From JAICIG01 sp035532215 (GTDB taxonomy: Bacteria > Planctomycetota > Planctomycetia > Pirellulales > JAICIG01): a stretch of 11,520 bases of DNA. Every line of letters starts with the position of its first letter. Positions within the stretch are counted from its first letter, which is position 1. The stretch is taken from the NCBI GenBank assembly GCA_035532215.1, contig DATKRK010000143.1, positions 1 to 11,520 on the forward strand, written 5' to 3'. The position numbers and the translations under genes were made by a program. The notes beneath the pieces were generated by a model, which was not told the DNA's origin, ran no database searches, and saw only the letters and a program-made list of their open reading frames with translations. Positions 1 through 6,138 of this stretch are shown here, piece after piece.

Positions 1-48
1 GCCCCGCGCGCCGCCAATCTGAAAAAGGGGTGTGCGCGCTGCACGGAT

Positions 49-72
49 CTCAGGCATAAATGCCTGGGCTAC
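49..72. repeat. short intergenic palindrome (REP-like)
   Basis: A 7-base inverted repeat, CAGGCAT at 51-57 and ATGCCTG at 60-66, lies around a 2-base centre and is followed by GGCTAC. It sits in non-coding DNA at the left edge. From memory, palindromes of this style are dispersed between genes in planctomycete genomes. The copy number here cannot be tested from one window. It could instead be the arm of a transcription terminator for a gene left of the window. Confidence 0.4.
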
Positions 73-74
73 AT

Positions 75-117
75 AAAAAAACAGCCGCCGCGCCGTCTTG
101 AAGCCTTGAACGGCGCG
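75..117 (-). terminator. probable rho-independent terminator of the H1-like gene
   Basis: Read on the minus strand, an 8-bp perfect stem (CGCGCCGT at 89-96 pairing with ACGGCGCG at 110-117, 13-base loop) is followed by a run of seven T (A75-A81 on the plus strand). The T run starts 7 bases after the stem, farther than in a textbook terminator, so the call is moderate. It lies 115 bases past the stop of the minus-strand H1-like gene and would end that transcript. Confidence 0.45.
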
Positions 118-143
118 AGAAAAATTCTTGTGTAGAACAACGA

Positions 144-168
144 GGGGCGAAGCCCCGGTTCGCCGGGG
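144..168. other. overlapping alternative hairpins with a TTCG loop
   Basis: CCCCGG (153-158), TTCG loop, CCGGGG (163-168) form a perfect 6-bp hairpin on the plus strand. An alternative hairpin, GGGGC-GAA-GCCCC (144-156), uses the same C run, so the two are mutually exclusive. They lie in the 3' region of the minus-strand H1-like gene. This may be an RNA stability structure or simple GC-rich coincidence. No T run follows on either strand. Confidence 0.3.
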
Positions 169-232
169 ACCGCAGGCGCCGTGGCGGACGCCCGCTTGGC
201 AACGACTTGTCGTAGCCGCCCCCAATGACGCG

Positions 233-397
233 CTAGCTCTTCTTCGCGCGCTTGGCCGGGGTTTTGCCCGCGGCTTTCTTGGTCGACCGCTTGGCGGTCG
301 TGCGCTTGGCCGCTGTCTTCTTCAACGAGCGTTTGGCGGTCGCCTTCGTCGTCTTGGCGGCTTTGGCGGTTTTGGCGGTGGTCTTGGTGGCAGCCAT
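233..397 (-). CDS. histone H1-like Lys/Ala-rich DNA-binding protein (54 aa)
   Basis: Tiny, extremely basic protein. About 20 of 54 residues are Lys or Arg, none is acidic, and nearly all the rest are Ala and Thr in AAKT/TAKR-type repeats, with a single Pro and Gly near the C terminus (AAGKTPAK). This is the composition of the eukaryotic H1 C-terminal tail and of bacterial H1-like proteins (chlamydial HctA/HctB, AlgP-like tails, planctomycete small basic proteins). It is expected to bind and compact DNA in the nucleoid without a folded domain. The start at 397 is chosen because AAGGAA sits 9 bases upstream (407-412). The longer reading from 460 adds 21 residues of different composition and would bury that site. 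The gene stands alone, is divergent from the HEAT-repeat gene, and is followed by a probable terminator at 75-117. Low sequence complexity limits assignment to a specific family. Confidence 0.82.
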   Translation of the reverse strand: MAATKTTAKTAKAAKTTKATAKRSLKKTAAKRTTAKRSTKKAAGKTPAKRAKKS

Positions 398-406
398 GTT
401 TGTTCG

Positions 407-412
407 TTCCTT
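407..412 (-). promoter_or_regulatory. ribosome binding site of the H1-like gene
   Basis: AAGGAA on the minus strand, 9 bases before the ATG at 397. It decides the start of the H1-like protein over the in-frame ATG at 460. Confidence 0.6.
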
Positions 413-482
413 GTTCTTGAGCGCCCAGATATGATGACTTTGCGTCTTTCCGGGCGCCACCCTCGAAAGACGATTCGCTTAG

Positions 483-500
483 AGCGAGCCTGTGCTCGCT
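483..500. other. perfect hairpin in a divergent promoter region
   Basis: AGCGAGC (483-489), loop CTGT, GCTCGCT (494-500) is a perfect 7-bp inverted repeat between the divergent starts at 397 and 568. No T run follows on either strand, so it is not a standard terminator. Its position would suit an operator acting on both genes or a 5' leader structure of the HEAT-repeat gene. Which, if either, cannot be told from sequence. Confidence 0.35.
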
Positions 501-567
501 GCATCGCCGCGCCCCGCAGCTTGCTGAAGCTTTTTGGGCCCGCGATACAACCAGCTTTATCGACACG

Positions 568-2136
568 ATGCACGATCAACTGCAACGACTTATCGACGAT
601 TTGCCAAGTTTTGCTCAACTCGACGCACGCTGGCGCGCCGAATTGCGGCGCCGCGCCGAGCAAGTCCAAGTGCTCGATTGGGACGAAGGCGCCGCCATGC
701 TCGCCGCTCTGGCTGAGCTTGCCGCAGCCGACCGAGAGGCCGATGCACTGCGCAACGATCATGGCTTGTGGTCGATTTTGCTGCGCAGCTTGGGGCGATT
801 GTTCGCCGAATCGGCGGGTTCGGCCGCAATTCCTCCGGCGGCCGTCGAGCGGGCGATCGAACTGTATCGCCAGTTGGGAGCGGCCAGCCAGGCCCGGCAC
901 GAGTTGCTTGGGGCGTTGGCCAATAGCGGCCGGCCCGAGGCGCTGGCCGCCTTCGCCGAGCTCGTCGTCGCCGATCCGCCGGCCCGAGCGCAGGACGCCG
1001 TGTTGGCGTTCGTGCCGTTTTTCCAAAGACAGAAGCAACTGGCGCCGCGATTGTTCCCTCGTTTGCTGGACGCGCTCGAACACCCTTCGACCGCCGCCGT
1101 CGTGCTCGATCTGGCGAATTTCCTGACACGCCAGCGGCTGGCCGCGCCGCATCCGGCCAGTGCTCGAGTCGAACGGCTGGCGGCGCTGTTGGGCGGGTTG
1201 ACTTCGCGGCTCGCTCGGTTGGAAGAACACCCCGAAGAATTCGCACCTTCTCCGGCGGCGCTGCACGCCCTGGTCGCTGAAAGCGTCGACCTGGTCGTCG
1301 GATTATGCCACGCCTTGGCGATGATCGGAGATGTGAATGCGACCGGCAAACTGCGGCAAACGCTGGAATTGTCGCATCGGCGGTTGCGAACCGAGGCCGC
1401 TTTCGCCCTGGCCGGCCTGAAAGACGAACGCGGCGTCGAAGTGCTGGCCGAGATGGCCGCCGAACCGGTCGCCCGAGCGCGAGCCTTAGCCTATCTGGAA
1501 GAGTTGGGCTTGATCTCTCGCGCCCGCGAAGCCGACCGTTCGCCCGCTGCCCGGGCCGAAGTGGACTTGGCGGCCTGGCTGGCGTCGCCCGTCGGCTTTG
1601 GCATGCCGCCGCAGAAACTGGAGCTGTTCGACACTTGCCGGCAGTTCTGGCCGGGCTACGACGACGAGGTCGATTGTTACTTGTTCCGTTACGAGTATCG
1701 GATGGGGGGCCAAAAGCTGTCGGGCATCGCAATGGCGGGGCCGATCACGCACGCCCTGCGAGCCGATCTCGAAGACCTGCCGCCTGCCGATAGTTACGCC
1801 TTGTACGCCGGCTGGTGCGCCGAACACGAGTCGATCGGGCAACTGACGCCCGAGCAGCTTTCGCTCGAACAGCACGCCGAATGGTTGCGCTTGCAAGACG
1901 AACTGATCGAGCAAGGCTGCGAAGACGTGCGGCTGGTCAAGCTAGGACGCTTTTTCGGCGAGGAGCACTTCGTGGCGACGGCCCGTCGCAGAGAGCAAGC
2001 GGGCGTTTTGATAGCCGACCAGGGGCAAATCGACTGGCATCCGCTCGGATTCGGTTCTCGCCCGCTCGGCCCCGATGAGTTTTATGACTTGCACCTGGGC
2101 CGCAAGCTATTGCGGGCCTTCAACCCGGGTAGTTGA
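568..2136 (+). CDS. HEAT-like helical-repeat protein with uncharacterised C-terminal domain (522 aa)
   Basis: Function unknown. Residues about 1-330 are Ala/Leu/Glu/Arg-rich amphipathic helices in repeated pairs. One clear HEAT-type unit reads LRTEAAFALAGLKDERGVEV (about 272-291), so this part is probably a solenoid used for protein binding. Residues about 333-522 form a different, mixed region: FWPGYDDEVDCYLFRYEY (360-377), then a G-I-A-M-A-G-P-I-T-H-A-L stretch, an LPPADSYALYAGW segment and an aromatic C-terminal tail. I recall a similar fusion in planctomycete HEAT-repeat proteins and assign no activity. No signal peptide or membrane segment is visible, so it is likely cytoplasmic. The start ATG at 568 has no clear Shine-Dalgarno. 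It is chosen because the reading frame and composition hold from there, but a nearby alternative start is possible. The gene stands alone, divergent from the H1-like gene and convergent with inositol-phosphate synthase. Confidence 0.85.
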   Translation: MHDQLQRLIDDLPSFAQLDARWRAELRRRAEQVQVLDWDEGAAMLAALAELAAADREADALRNDHGLWSILLRSLGRLFAESAGSAAIPPAAVERAIELYRQLGAASQARHELLGALANSGRPEALAAFAELVVADPPARAQDAVLAFVPFFQRQKQLAPRLFPRLLDALEHPSTAAVVLDLANFLTRQRLAAPHPASARVERLAALLGGLTSRLARLEEHPEEFAPSPAALHALVAESVDLVVGLCHALAMIGDVNATGKLRQTLELSHRRLRTEAAFALAGLKDERGVEVLAEMAAEPVARARALAYLEELGLISRAREADRSPAARAEVDLAAWLASPVGFGMPPQKLELFDTCRQFWPGYDDEVDCYLFRYEYRMGGQKLSGIAMAGPITHALRADLEDLPPADSYALYAGWCAEHESIGQLTPEQLSLEQHAEWLRLQDELIEQGCEDVRLVKLGRFFGEEHFVATARRREQAGVLIADQGQIDWHPLGFGSRPLGPDEFYDLHLGRKLLRAFNPGS

Positions 2137-2166
2137 GCGCGTGAGCGATGAGATGCGTTCTTCAAA

Positions 2167-2394
2167 GGGGATGTGGGGGATACGGAGGAGATGAGGGAGA
2201 TAAAGTGGAACAAGCCTCACGCGGAGCCGCGGAGAGGGAGAGTAGAAAATCGTTTACGAGGCTCGGCGATTTCGAGTAAGCTTCGAACCGGCTCGCTCAC
2301 TTCGAATCGTTCGGGACGTGCCTAGAGTTTCGATTCCGGTCTTCTGATCTCGGCCTGATCCCCTCATCTCCTCCTCATCTCCCTATCCCCTTCC
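2167..2394. repeat. inverted pair of purine/pyrimidine-rich repeats in a convergent gap
   Basis: The 283-base gap between two convergent genes holds a purine-rich arm (about 2167-2205) and a pyrimidine-rich arm (about 2357-2394) that are reverse complements in two blocks. GGAGGAGATGAGGG (2184-2197) matches 2361-2374 exactly, and GGGGATA (2176-2182) matches 2384-2390. The second arm has extra bases between its blocks, so the copies are diverged. Between the arms lie a GCGGAG-rich stretch (2214-2242) and an imperfect hairpin (2267-2281 with 2295-2309). No gene is seen in the gap. It may be two opposed copies of a dispersed repeat, a remnant of a small non-autonomous element, or a bidirectional transcription barrier. 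Confidence 0.5.
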
Positions 2395-2419
2395 GAAAAT
2401 CGTCGCGGCAGGCAGCTCG

Positions 2420-3622
2420 TCAGCTTTTCAACCTCCTGGCCCAAGCCTGCAACATCTGAAATTGCAGGCCGAAATCTTGCTCTTCGACGCCCAGCGGGCT
2501 TTTGAAGAAGCTGGCCAGAAAGTTGAGCTGCCCGACGTCGCCGTTTCGCCAGGCGCGTTCGGTGAAGCGCACCAGGTCGAGCACCAAGGGCGCCGCCAGC
2601 AGCGAGTCGCAACCTTGCCAGATGAATTGGAACGTCATCGGCGTGCCGAGAAAGCCATTGAAATGGACGTGGTCCCAGGCCGTTTTCCAATCGCCCATGC
2701 TGTCGATGCGTTCGATGGACACGAGCGTCTGCGGCTGGTAGCCGAGAATCTGGCCGAGCAGCCGGTCCTTGCTGGTCACTTTGGCCTGCTTATTGGCCGG
2801 GTCGTCGAGCACCTTGGCGTCCATGTTGCCGAAGATGTTGTGGCCCACCCAGCTCATGACTTGCAAGTTTCGCTTGGCGAACATCGGCGCCAAGATGCTC
2901 TTGAGCAGCGTTTCGCCGGTCTTGCCGTCGTAGCCCATGTGCCGCGTGCCGCGCTCGCGGGCCAGTTCGTCGATGGCCGGCGCCGAGGCGCCGAGCGACG
3001 GGGTGAAATTGAGGAATGAATAGCCCAAGTCCAAGGCCGCGATGGCGTACAGCGAGCTGGCCGGCAACGGGCAGCCGCGCTTGTCAATCAGCTTGTTTAA
3101 ATCCTTCCAGCTCGCAGGCAGCGTCGCGGGATCGACCGCCGGCTCGGTCGACGAGACGTTGACCACGATCACGTGCGCCAACTGTTCGTCTTTGGCGAAG
3201 GCGCTTATGTCGGCCTGCAGGCGTTCGATCGCCTGACGCAGGCTTTCGCGGCGATTGCGAACCTCGGGGCCGGCCAGCTTTTCGATCGTGGAGCCGACGT
3301 TGAGCAGCGTGCCCGGTCGGATCCGCTCTTCGATCTTCTCCAGATCGCCCTTGCACTTGGCCAACACGCCGCCGTCGATGACGCGGCTCTCGGCGTGCAG
3401 CCGCCAGGCTTCGTCGTAGGAACCGACCTCGCGGATTTCGTGGCCGCCAACGACGAAGTCCTTCCACGGGGTCAACCCCGCCGCTTCGAATTCGGGCAAC
3501 TCGCTCACCAGTCCGGCATTGGCGATCAAGCCTTTTTTCAAGGAGATCAGGCCGACCGTGGCAGTCGTGGCCACGCCCCCCTTGGCTCCCACGAGCCAGA
3601 TCCCATTGCGAGCACGCGCCAT
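2420..3622 (-). CDS. ino1: myo-inositol-1(3)-phosphate synthase (400 aa)
   Basis: Catalyses NAD-dependent isomerisation of glucose-6-phosphate to inositol-3-phosphate, the committed step of inositol synthesis, in the cytoplasm. An N-terminal Rossmann segment carries the glycine-rich GAKGGVATT (12-20). The catalytic/tetramerisation domain has GYDGKTGET (230-238), close to the family's GDDxKSGxT motif with one Asp replaced by Tyr231. It is followed by HNIFGNMD (261-268), a lysine-rich K278/K281/K285 stretch and the hallmark CDSLLAAPLVLDLVRF (338-353). At 400 residues it falls between short prokaryotic forms (about 360) and eukaryotic ones (about 510). The start at 3622 places the Rossmann motif at residue 8, as in the family. 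The 43 residues available upstream are Arg-rich and unlike it. No Shine-Dalgarno is seen. The gene diverges from the aminotransferase gene across 216 bases. Its product could feed inositol lipids or cyclitol solutes, and the window does not say which. Confidence 0.92.
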   Translation of the reverse strand: MARARNGIWLVGAKGGVATTATVGLISLKKGLIANAGLVSELPEFEAAGLTPWKDFVVGGHEIREVGSYDEAWRLHAESRVIDGGVLAKCKGDLEKIEERIRPGTLLNVGSTIEKLAGPEVRNRRESLRQAIERLQADISAFAKDEQLAHVIVVNVSSTEPAVDPATLPASWKDLNKLIDKRGCPLPASSLYAIAALDLGYSFLNFTPSLGASAPAIDELARERGTRHMGYDGKTGETLLKSILAPMFAKRNLQVMSWVGHNIFGNMDAKVLDDPANKQAKVTSKDRLLGQILGYQPQTLVSIERIDSMGDWKTAWDHVHFNGFLGTPMTFQFIWQGCDSLLAAPLVLDLVRFTERAWRNGDVGQLNFLASFFKSPLGVEEQDFGLQFQMLQAWARRLKS

Positions 3623-3824
3623 AGCAAAATCACTGTGTTTGGAGTTGCGGCAGGTTGTCGTGTACGGCGGGAACCACTCGCCCCAATCGAGGCGAACGGC
3701 CTGACGAGATCGCGAGCGAAGAGCGGCAAAACCGACTCGTTTCGCACGCACGGCGCCCTAGCAAGCGGGCCACTTGGAAGCGAACCTCGAAGGTACTATG
3801 ATTGTCCGGCCGATAGCCTGCGTC

Positions 3825-3830
3825 AAGGAG
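3825..3830 (+). promoter_or_regulatory. strong ribosome binding site of the aminotransferase gene
   Basis: AAGGAG lies 8 bases before the ATG at 3839. It decides this start against the much longer open frame that runs back to 3173, antisense to the inositol-phosphate synthase gene. A weak -10-like TACTAT (3794-3799) lies upstream without a convincing -35 box. Confidence 0.75.
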
Positions 3831-3838
3831 AGCGAGCG

Positions 3839-5038
3839 ATGCCCCCGTCGATTTCACGAATTGTTCAAGCCCTGGAGCCTTCTGCAACCTTGGCCATGGC
3901 CGCCAAGGCCAAGGAACTGAAAGCGGCCGGGCGGAAGGTCTACGATTTCAGCGTGGGCGAACCCGATTTCAACACGCCGCGGCACATTTGCGAGGCCGCC
4001 ACGGCCGCCATGCAGGCCGGGCACACGCACTACACGGCCGTCGGCGGCATTCCCGAGCTGCGAGCGGCGATCGCCAAGCAATACAAGGCGCGGCACGCCC
4101 TGGAATACTCTCCGCAGCAGGTCGTCGTCTCCAACGGCGCCAAGCATTCGCTGCACAACGTCTTCACGGCGCTCTGCGATCCGGGCGACGAGGTGATCAT
4201 CCCGGCGCCGTATTGGGTCAGCTACGCCGAACTGGTCAAGCTGACCGGCGCCAAGCCCGTAATCGTGCCAACTGACGAGGCCGACGATTTCAAGCTCACG
4301 CCGGCCAAGCTTCGAGCGGCGCTTACCGCCCGCTCGAAAATCCTGCTCGTTTGTTCGCCCTCGAACCCGACGGGCAGCATGTATTCGCCCGCGGAACTCG
4401 GCGCCCTGGCCGACCTGGCGATCGAGCGCGATTTGACGATCGCGGCCGACGAAATCTACGAGTGCCTGATCTATGGCGGGCATCGTTTCGCGAGCTTCGC
4501 GACCGTGCGGCCGGGATTGGCCGAGCGGACGATTACGATCAACGGCGTGAGCAAGGCTTACGCCATGACGGGCTGGCGGATCGGTTGGACCTTGTCGCCG
4601 CCGGCGCTGGCCAAGGCGATGGAGAATCTGCAAAGCCAAGAGACCTCGTGTCCTTCGAGCGTCAGCCAGTATGCCGCTTTGGCCGCGATCGAAGGGCCGC
4701 AGGAGTGCGTGGGCGAGATGCTGGCCGAGTTCGCCAAGCGACGCGAGTTCGTCCGCGGCCGCATCGCCTCGCTGCCCAAGCTAAGCTGCTGCGACATGGG
4801 CGGCGCCTTCTATGCCTTCATCAACATCCAAGCCCACATGGGCCGCAAATATCGCGGCGTGCAGGTCGACAACTCCACTCAGTGGTGCCTGGAACTGCTC
4901 GGCCAACAAAACGTGGCGATGGTGATGGGCTCGGCCTTCGGGGCCGAAGGCTACGCCCGGCTCTCGTTCGCCACCAGCATGGAAAACCTGCAGGCTGGCT
5001 TCGACGCGATCGAGGCGTTTTTGAAGAGCCCGCAGTAG
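3839..5038 (+). CDS. aspC: PLP-dependent aspartate aminotransferase, class I/II (399 aa)
   Basis: Fold-type I aminotransferase, cytoplasmic, probably moving the amino group between aspartate and 2-oxoglutarate. Landmarks in order: SVGEPDFNTPRH near residue 38 (substrate-binding N-terminal strand), YTAVGGIPELRAAIA, NGAKHSLHN (phosphate binding), PAPYWVSY, SPSNPTG with Asn176 (contacts the PLP O3'), DEIYE with Asp204 (contacts the pyridine N), SKAYAMTGWRIGW with Lys239 as the Schiff-base lysine, and ARLSFATS with Arg374 (binds the substrate alpha-carboxylate). The length and the PAPYWVSY and SNPTG pattern fit the subgroup I-beta/gamma enzymes of Thermus and Bacillus type rather than the E. coli I-alpha form. 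Substrate range is inferred: enzymes of this subgroup can also accept prephenate or alanine. The start is fixed by AAGGAG 8 bases upstream. It appears monocistronic, 180 bases before the zinc-ribbon gene. Confidence 0.93.
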   Translation: MPPSISRIVQALEPSATLAMAAKAKELKAAGRKVYDFSVGEPDFNTPRHICEAATAAMQAGHTHYTAVGGIPELRAAIAKQYKARHALEYSPQQVVVSNGAKHSLHNVFTALCDPGDEVIIPAPYWVSYAELVKLTGAKPVIVPTDEADDFKLTPAKLRAALTARSKILLVCSPSNPTGSMYSPAELGALADLAIERDLTIAADEIYECLIYGGHRFASFATVRPGLAERTITINGVSKAYAMTGWRIGWTLSPPALAKAMENLQSQETSCPSSVSQYAALAAIEGPQECVGEMLAEFAKRREFVRGRIASLPKLSCCDMGGAFYAFINIQAHMGRKYRGVQVDNSTQWCLELLGQQNVAMVMGSAFGAEGYARLSFATSMENLQAGFDAIEAFLKSPQ

Positions 5039-5218
5039 GCCTTTTTCCAGATTTCCGTTGAAAGACCACTGCTGGTGGCACACAATGAGTCTTCCAATGG
5101 GGTGCATTGCGATGCTGCGATTCGCGGAGATCAGTCATCCGGCGGTCGGAGTTGCCGCCAGCCTGCAGGTTTCGGGGAGACGGTTTAGCAAGGGCAGGGA
5201 TAAAAAGAGGGCTGTTGA

Positions 5219-6133
5219 ATGCGACACGCCGTTTGTGAGTCGTGCGGCCAGGAATACCCGTCGAAAGAGACGTTCGCTGCGTTTGGGCGAACGCTCTGCA
5301 AGCCGTGTGCTGAAGCCGCAGTCAACGGGAGTCAACAAGGCTTCAACGCAGGCGATATCGTCCGAAATACGGACCCGACCGTTTGCGAATGGTGCGGCGC
5401 CGACTTCGGCGACAGCGAACTGAATCGCCTGGGAAATGCACCGACGTGCGAGCCGTGCGAGCACTTCCTTCGCCACCGCCCTTTTCCACGGTGGATCAAG
5501 GTTTCGTTTGCGGTGCTGGTTGCCCTGGCCGCATTATCGCTGTTGAAAAACTATCGATTCCTGGAAGCTCGGATGAAATCGAAGGAAGGCCAGGCGGCTT
5601 TCTACGACGGCGATTTCGCCATCGCTGCCAAGCGTTTGCGGGAAGCCGCAGCCCGCGCGCCTGAGTCGCCAAATTATGGCTTTCAGGCCGAGTTTTATAA
5701 GGCGGTTTCTCTAATGGCCGCGGACAAGCCGCAAGACGCCTTGCCCTTGCTCGTGAATTTTCAGTCGGAGGCGCCAAACGAACCAACCCTCCAGCGCTTA
5801 ATCTTCTCTGCGCAGCTTGATGCCGAGTTCCAAGAATACGGCTCCGAATCGATGCTGAAAATGGCTGAACTTCACTTTGACGAGTCCCCCGCAGACGCGA
5901 GCGCCGAGACGGCGCTGGCATGGGCGAATGCCTGCCGATATGCGGAAACGGGACAGGATCAATACCATGCGGCGGCCGCAAAGATCCTGCAAAACGGCCG
6001 CGACGAGGCCCGTTCGCAACACGACTTGCTCGCTTATGGCCCCCGAACCGTCTATTGCTTGAAAACGCGCGAGCGGCTTTCCCAATCGCAGTTTTGGCGG
6101 CGATTCTCTCCCAAGTCGGAACGAAAAGACTGA
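5219..6133 (+). CDS. double zinc-ribbon, single-span membrane protein with TPR-like domain (304 aa)
   Basis: Function unknown, with three visible parts. (1) Two tandem zinc ribbons of identical geometry, C-x2-C-x17-C-x2-C: Cys6/9/27/30 and Cys56/59/77/80, separated by 25 residues. They probably bind structural zinc. (2) A single hydrophobic span at about residues 93-110, with Arg and Lys on both sides. (3) A helical domain from about 112 onward with TPR-like helices (GQAAFYDGDFAIAAKRLREA, then a matching pair ending in PQDALPLLVNF), probably for protein binding. The family is not recognised. The start ATG at 5219 has an AGAGG sequence about 9 bases upstream and places the first ribbon at residue 6. 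The stop is followed after 5 bases by the membrane metalloprotease-like gene, so the two are almost certainly co-transcribed and probably translationally coupled. Topology (ribbons inside, helical domain outside, or the reverse) cannot be settled by eye. Confidence 0.85.
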   Translation: MRHAVCESCGQEYPSKETFAAFGRTLCKPCAEAAVNGSQQGFNAGDIVRNTDPTVCEWCGADFGDSELNRLGNAPTCEPCEHFLRHRPFPRWIKVSFAVLVALAALSLLKNYRFLEARMKSKEGQAAFYDGDFAIAAKRLREAAARAPESPNYGFQAEFYKAVSLMAADKPQDALPLLVNFQSEAPNEPTLQRLIFSAQLDAEFQEYGSESMLKMAELHFDESPADASAETALAWANACRYAETGQDQYHAAAAKILQNGRDEARSQHDLLAYGPRTVYCLKTRERLSQSQFWRRFSPKSERKD

Positions 6134-6138
6134 CGAAA

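Noticed and set aside
518..535. AGCTT-GCTG-AAGCT followed by TTTT as a terminator
   Set aside because: Only a 5-bp AT-rich stem and a short T run, placed just upstream of the HEAT gene start. Too weak to call.
128..1126. 332-codon plus-strand frame overlapping the H1-like and HEAT genes
   Set aside because: Out of frame with the HEAT-repeat gene and antisense to the H1-like gene. It is Arg/Pro/Cys-rich without domain content.
590..1732. 380-codon minus-strand frame
   Set aside because: Antisense to the HEAT-repeat gene, with the Arg/Pro-rich composition typical of a shadow frame.
3563..3589. ParA/Walker-A-like reading of GAKGGVATT
   Set aside because: It resembles a deviant Walker A at first glance, but it lacks the GKT/GKS ending and the rest of the protein carries inositol-phosphate synthase hallmarks.
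3173..3838. Long N-terminal extension of the aminotransferase frame
   Set aside because: It would run antisense through the inositol-phosphate synthase gene, and AAGGAG at 3825-3830 marks the start at 3839, which matches the family N terminus.
5066..5083. CCACTGCTGGTGGCACAC as a planctomycete dispersed repeat
   Set aside because: It resembles half of a repeat I remember from such genomes, but the second arm is missing and only a 4-bp stem can form. Chance cannot be excluded.
5058..5423. 121-codon plus-strand frame before the zinc-ribbon gene
   Set aside because: Overlaps the zinc-ribbon gene for about 200 bases in another frame, has no ribosome binding site, and is Arg/Ser-rich without recognisable features.
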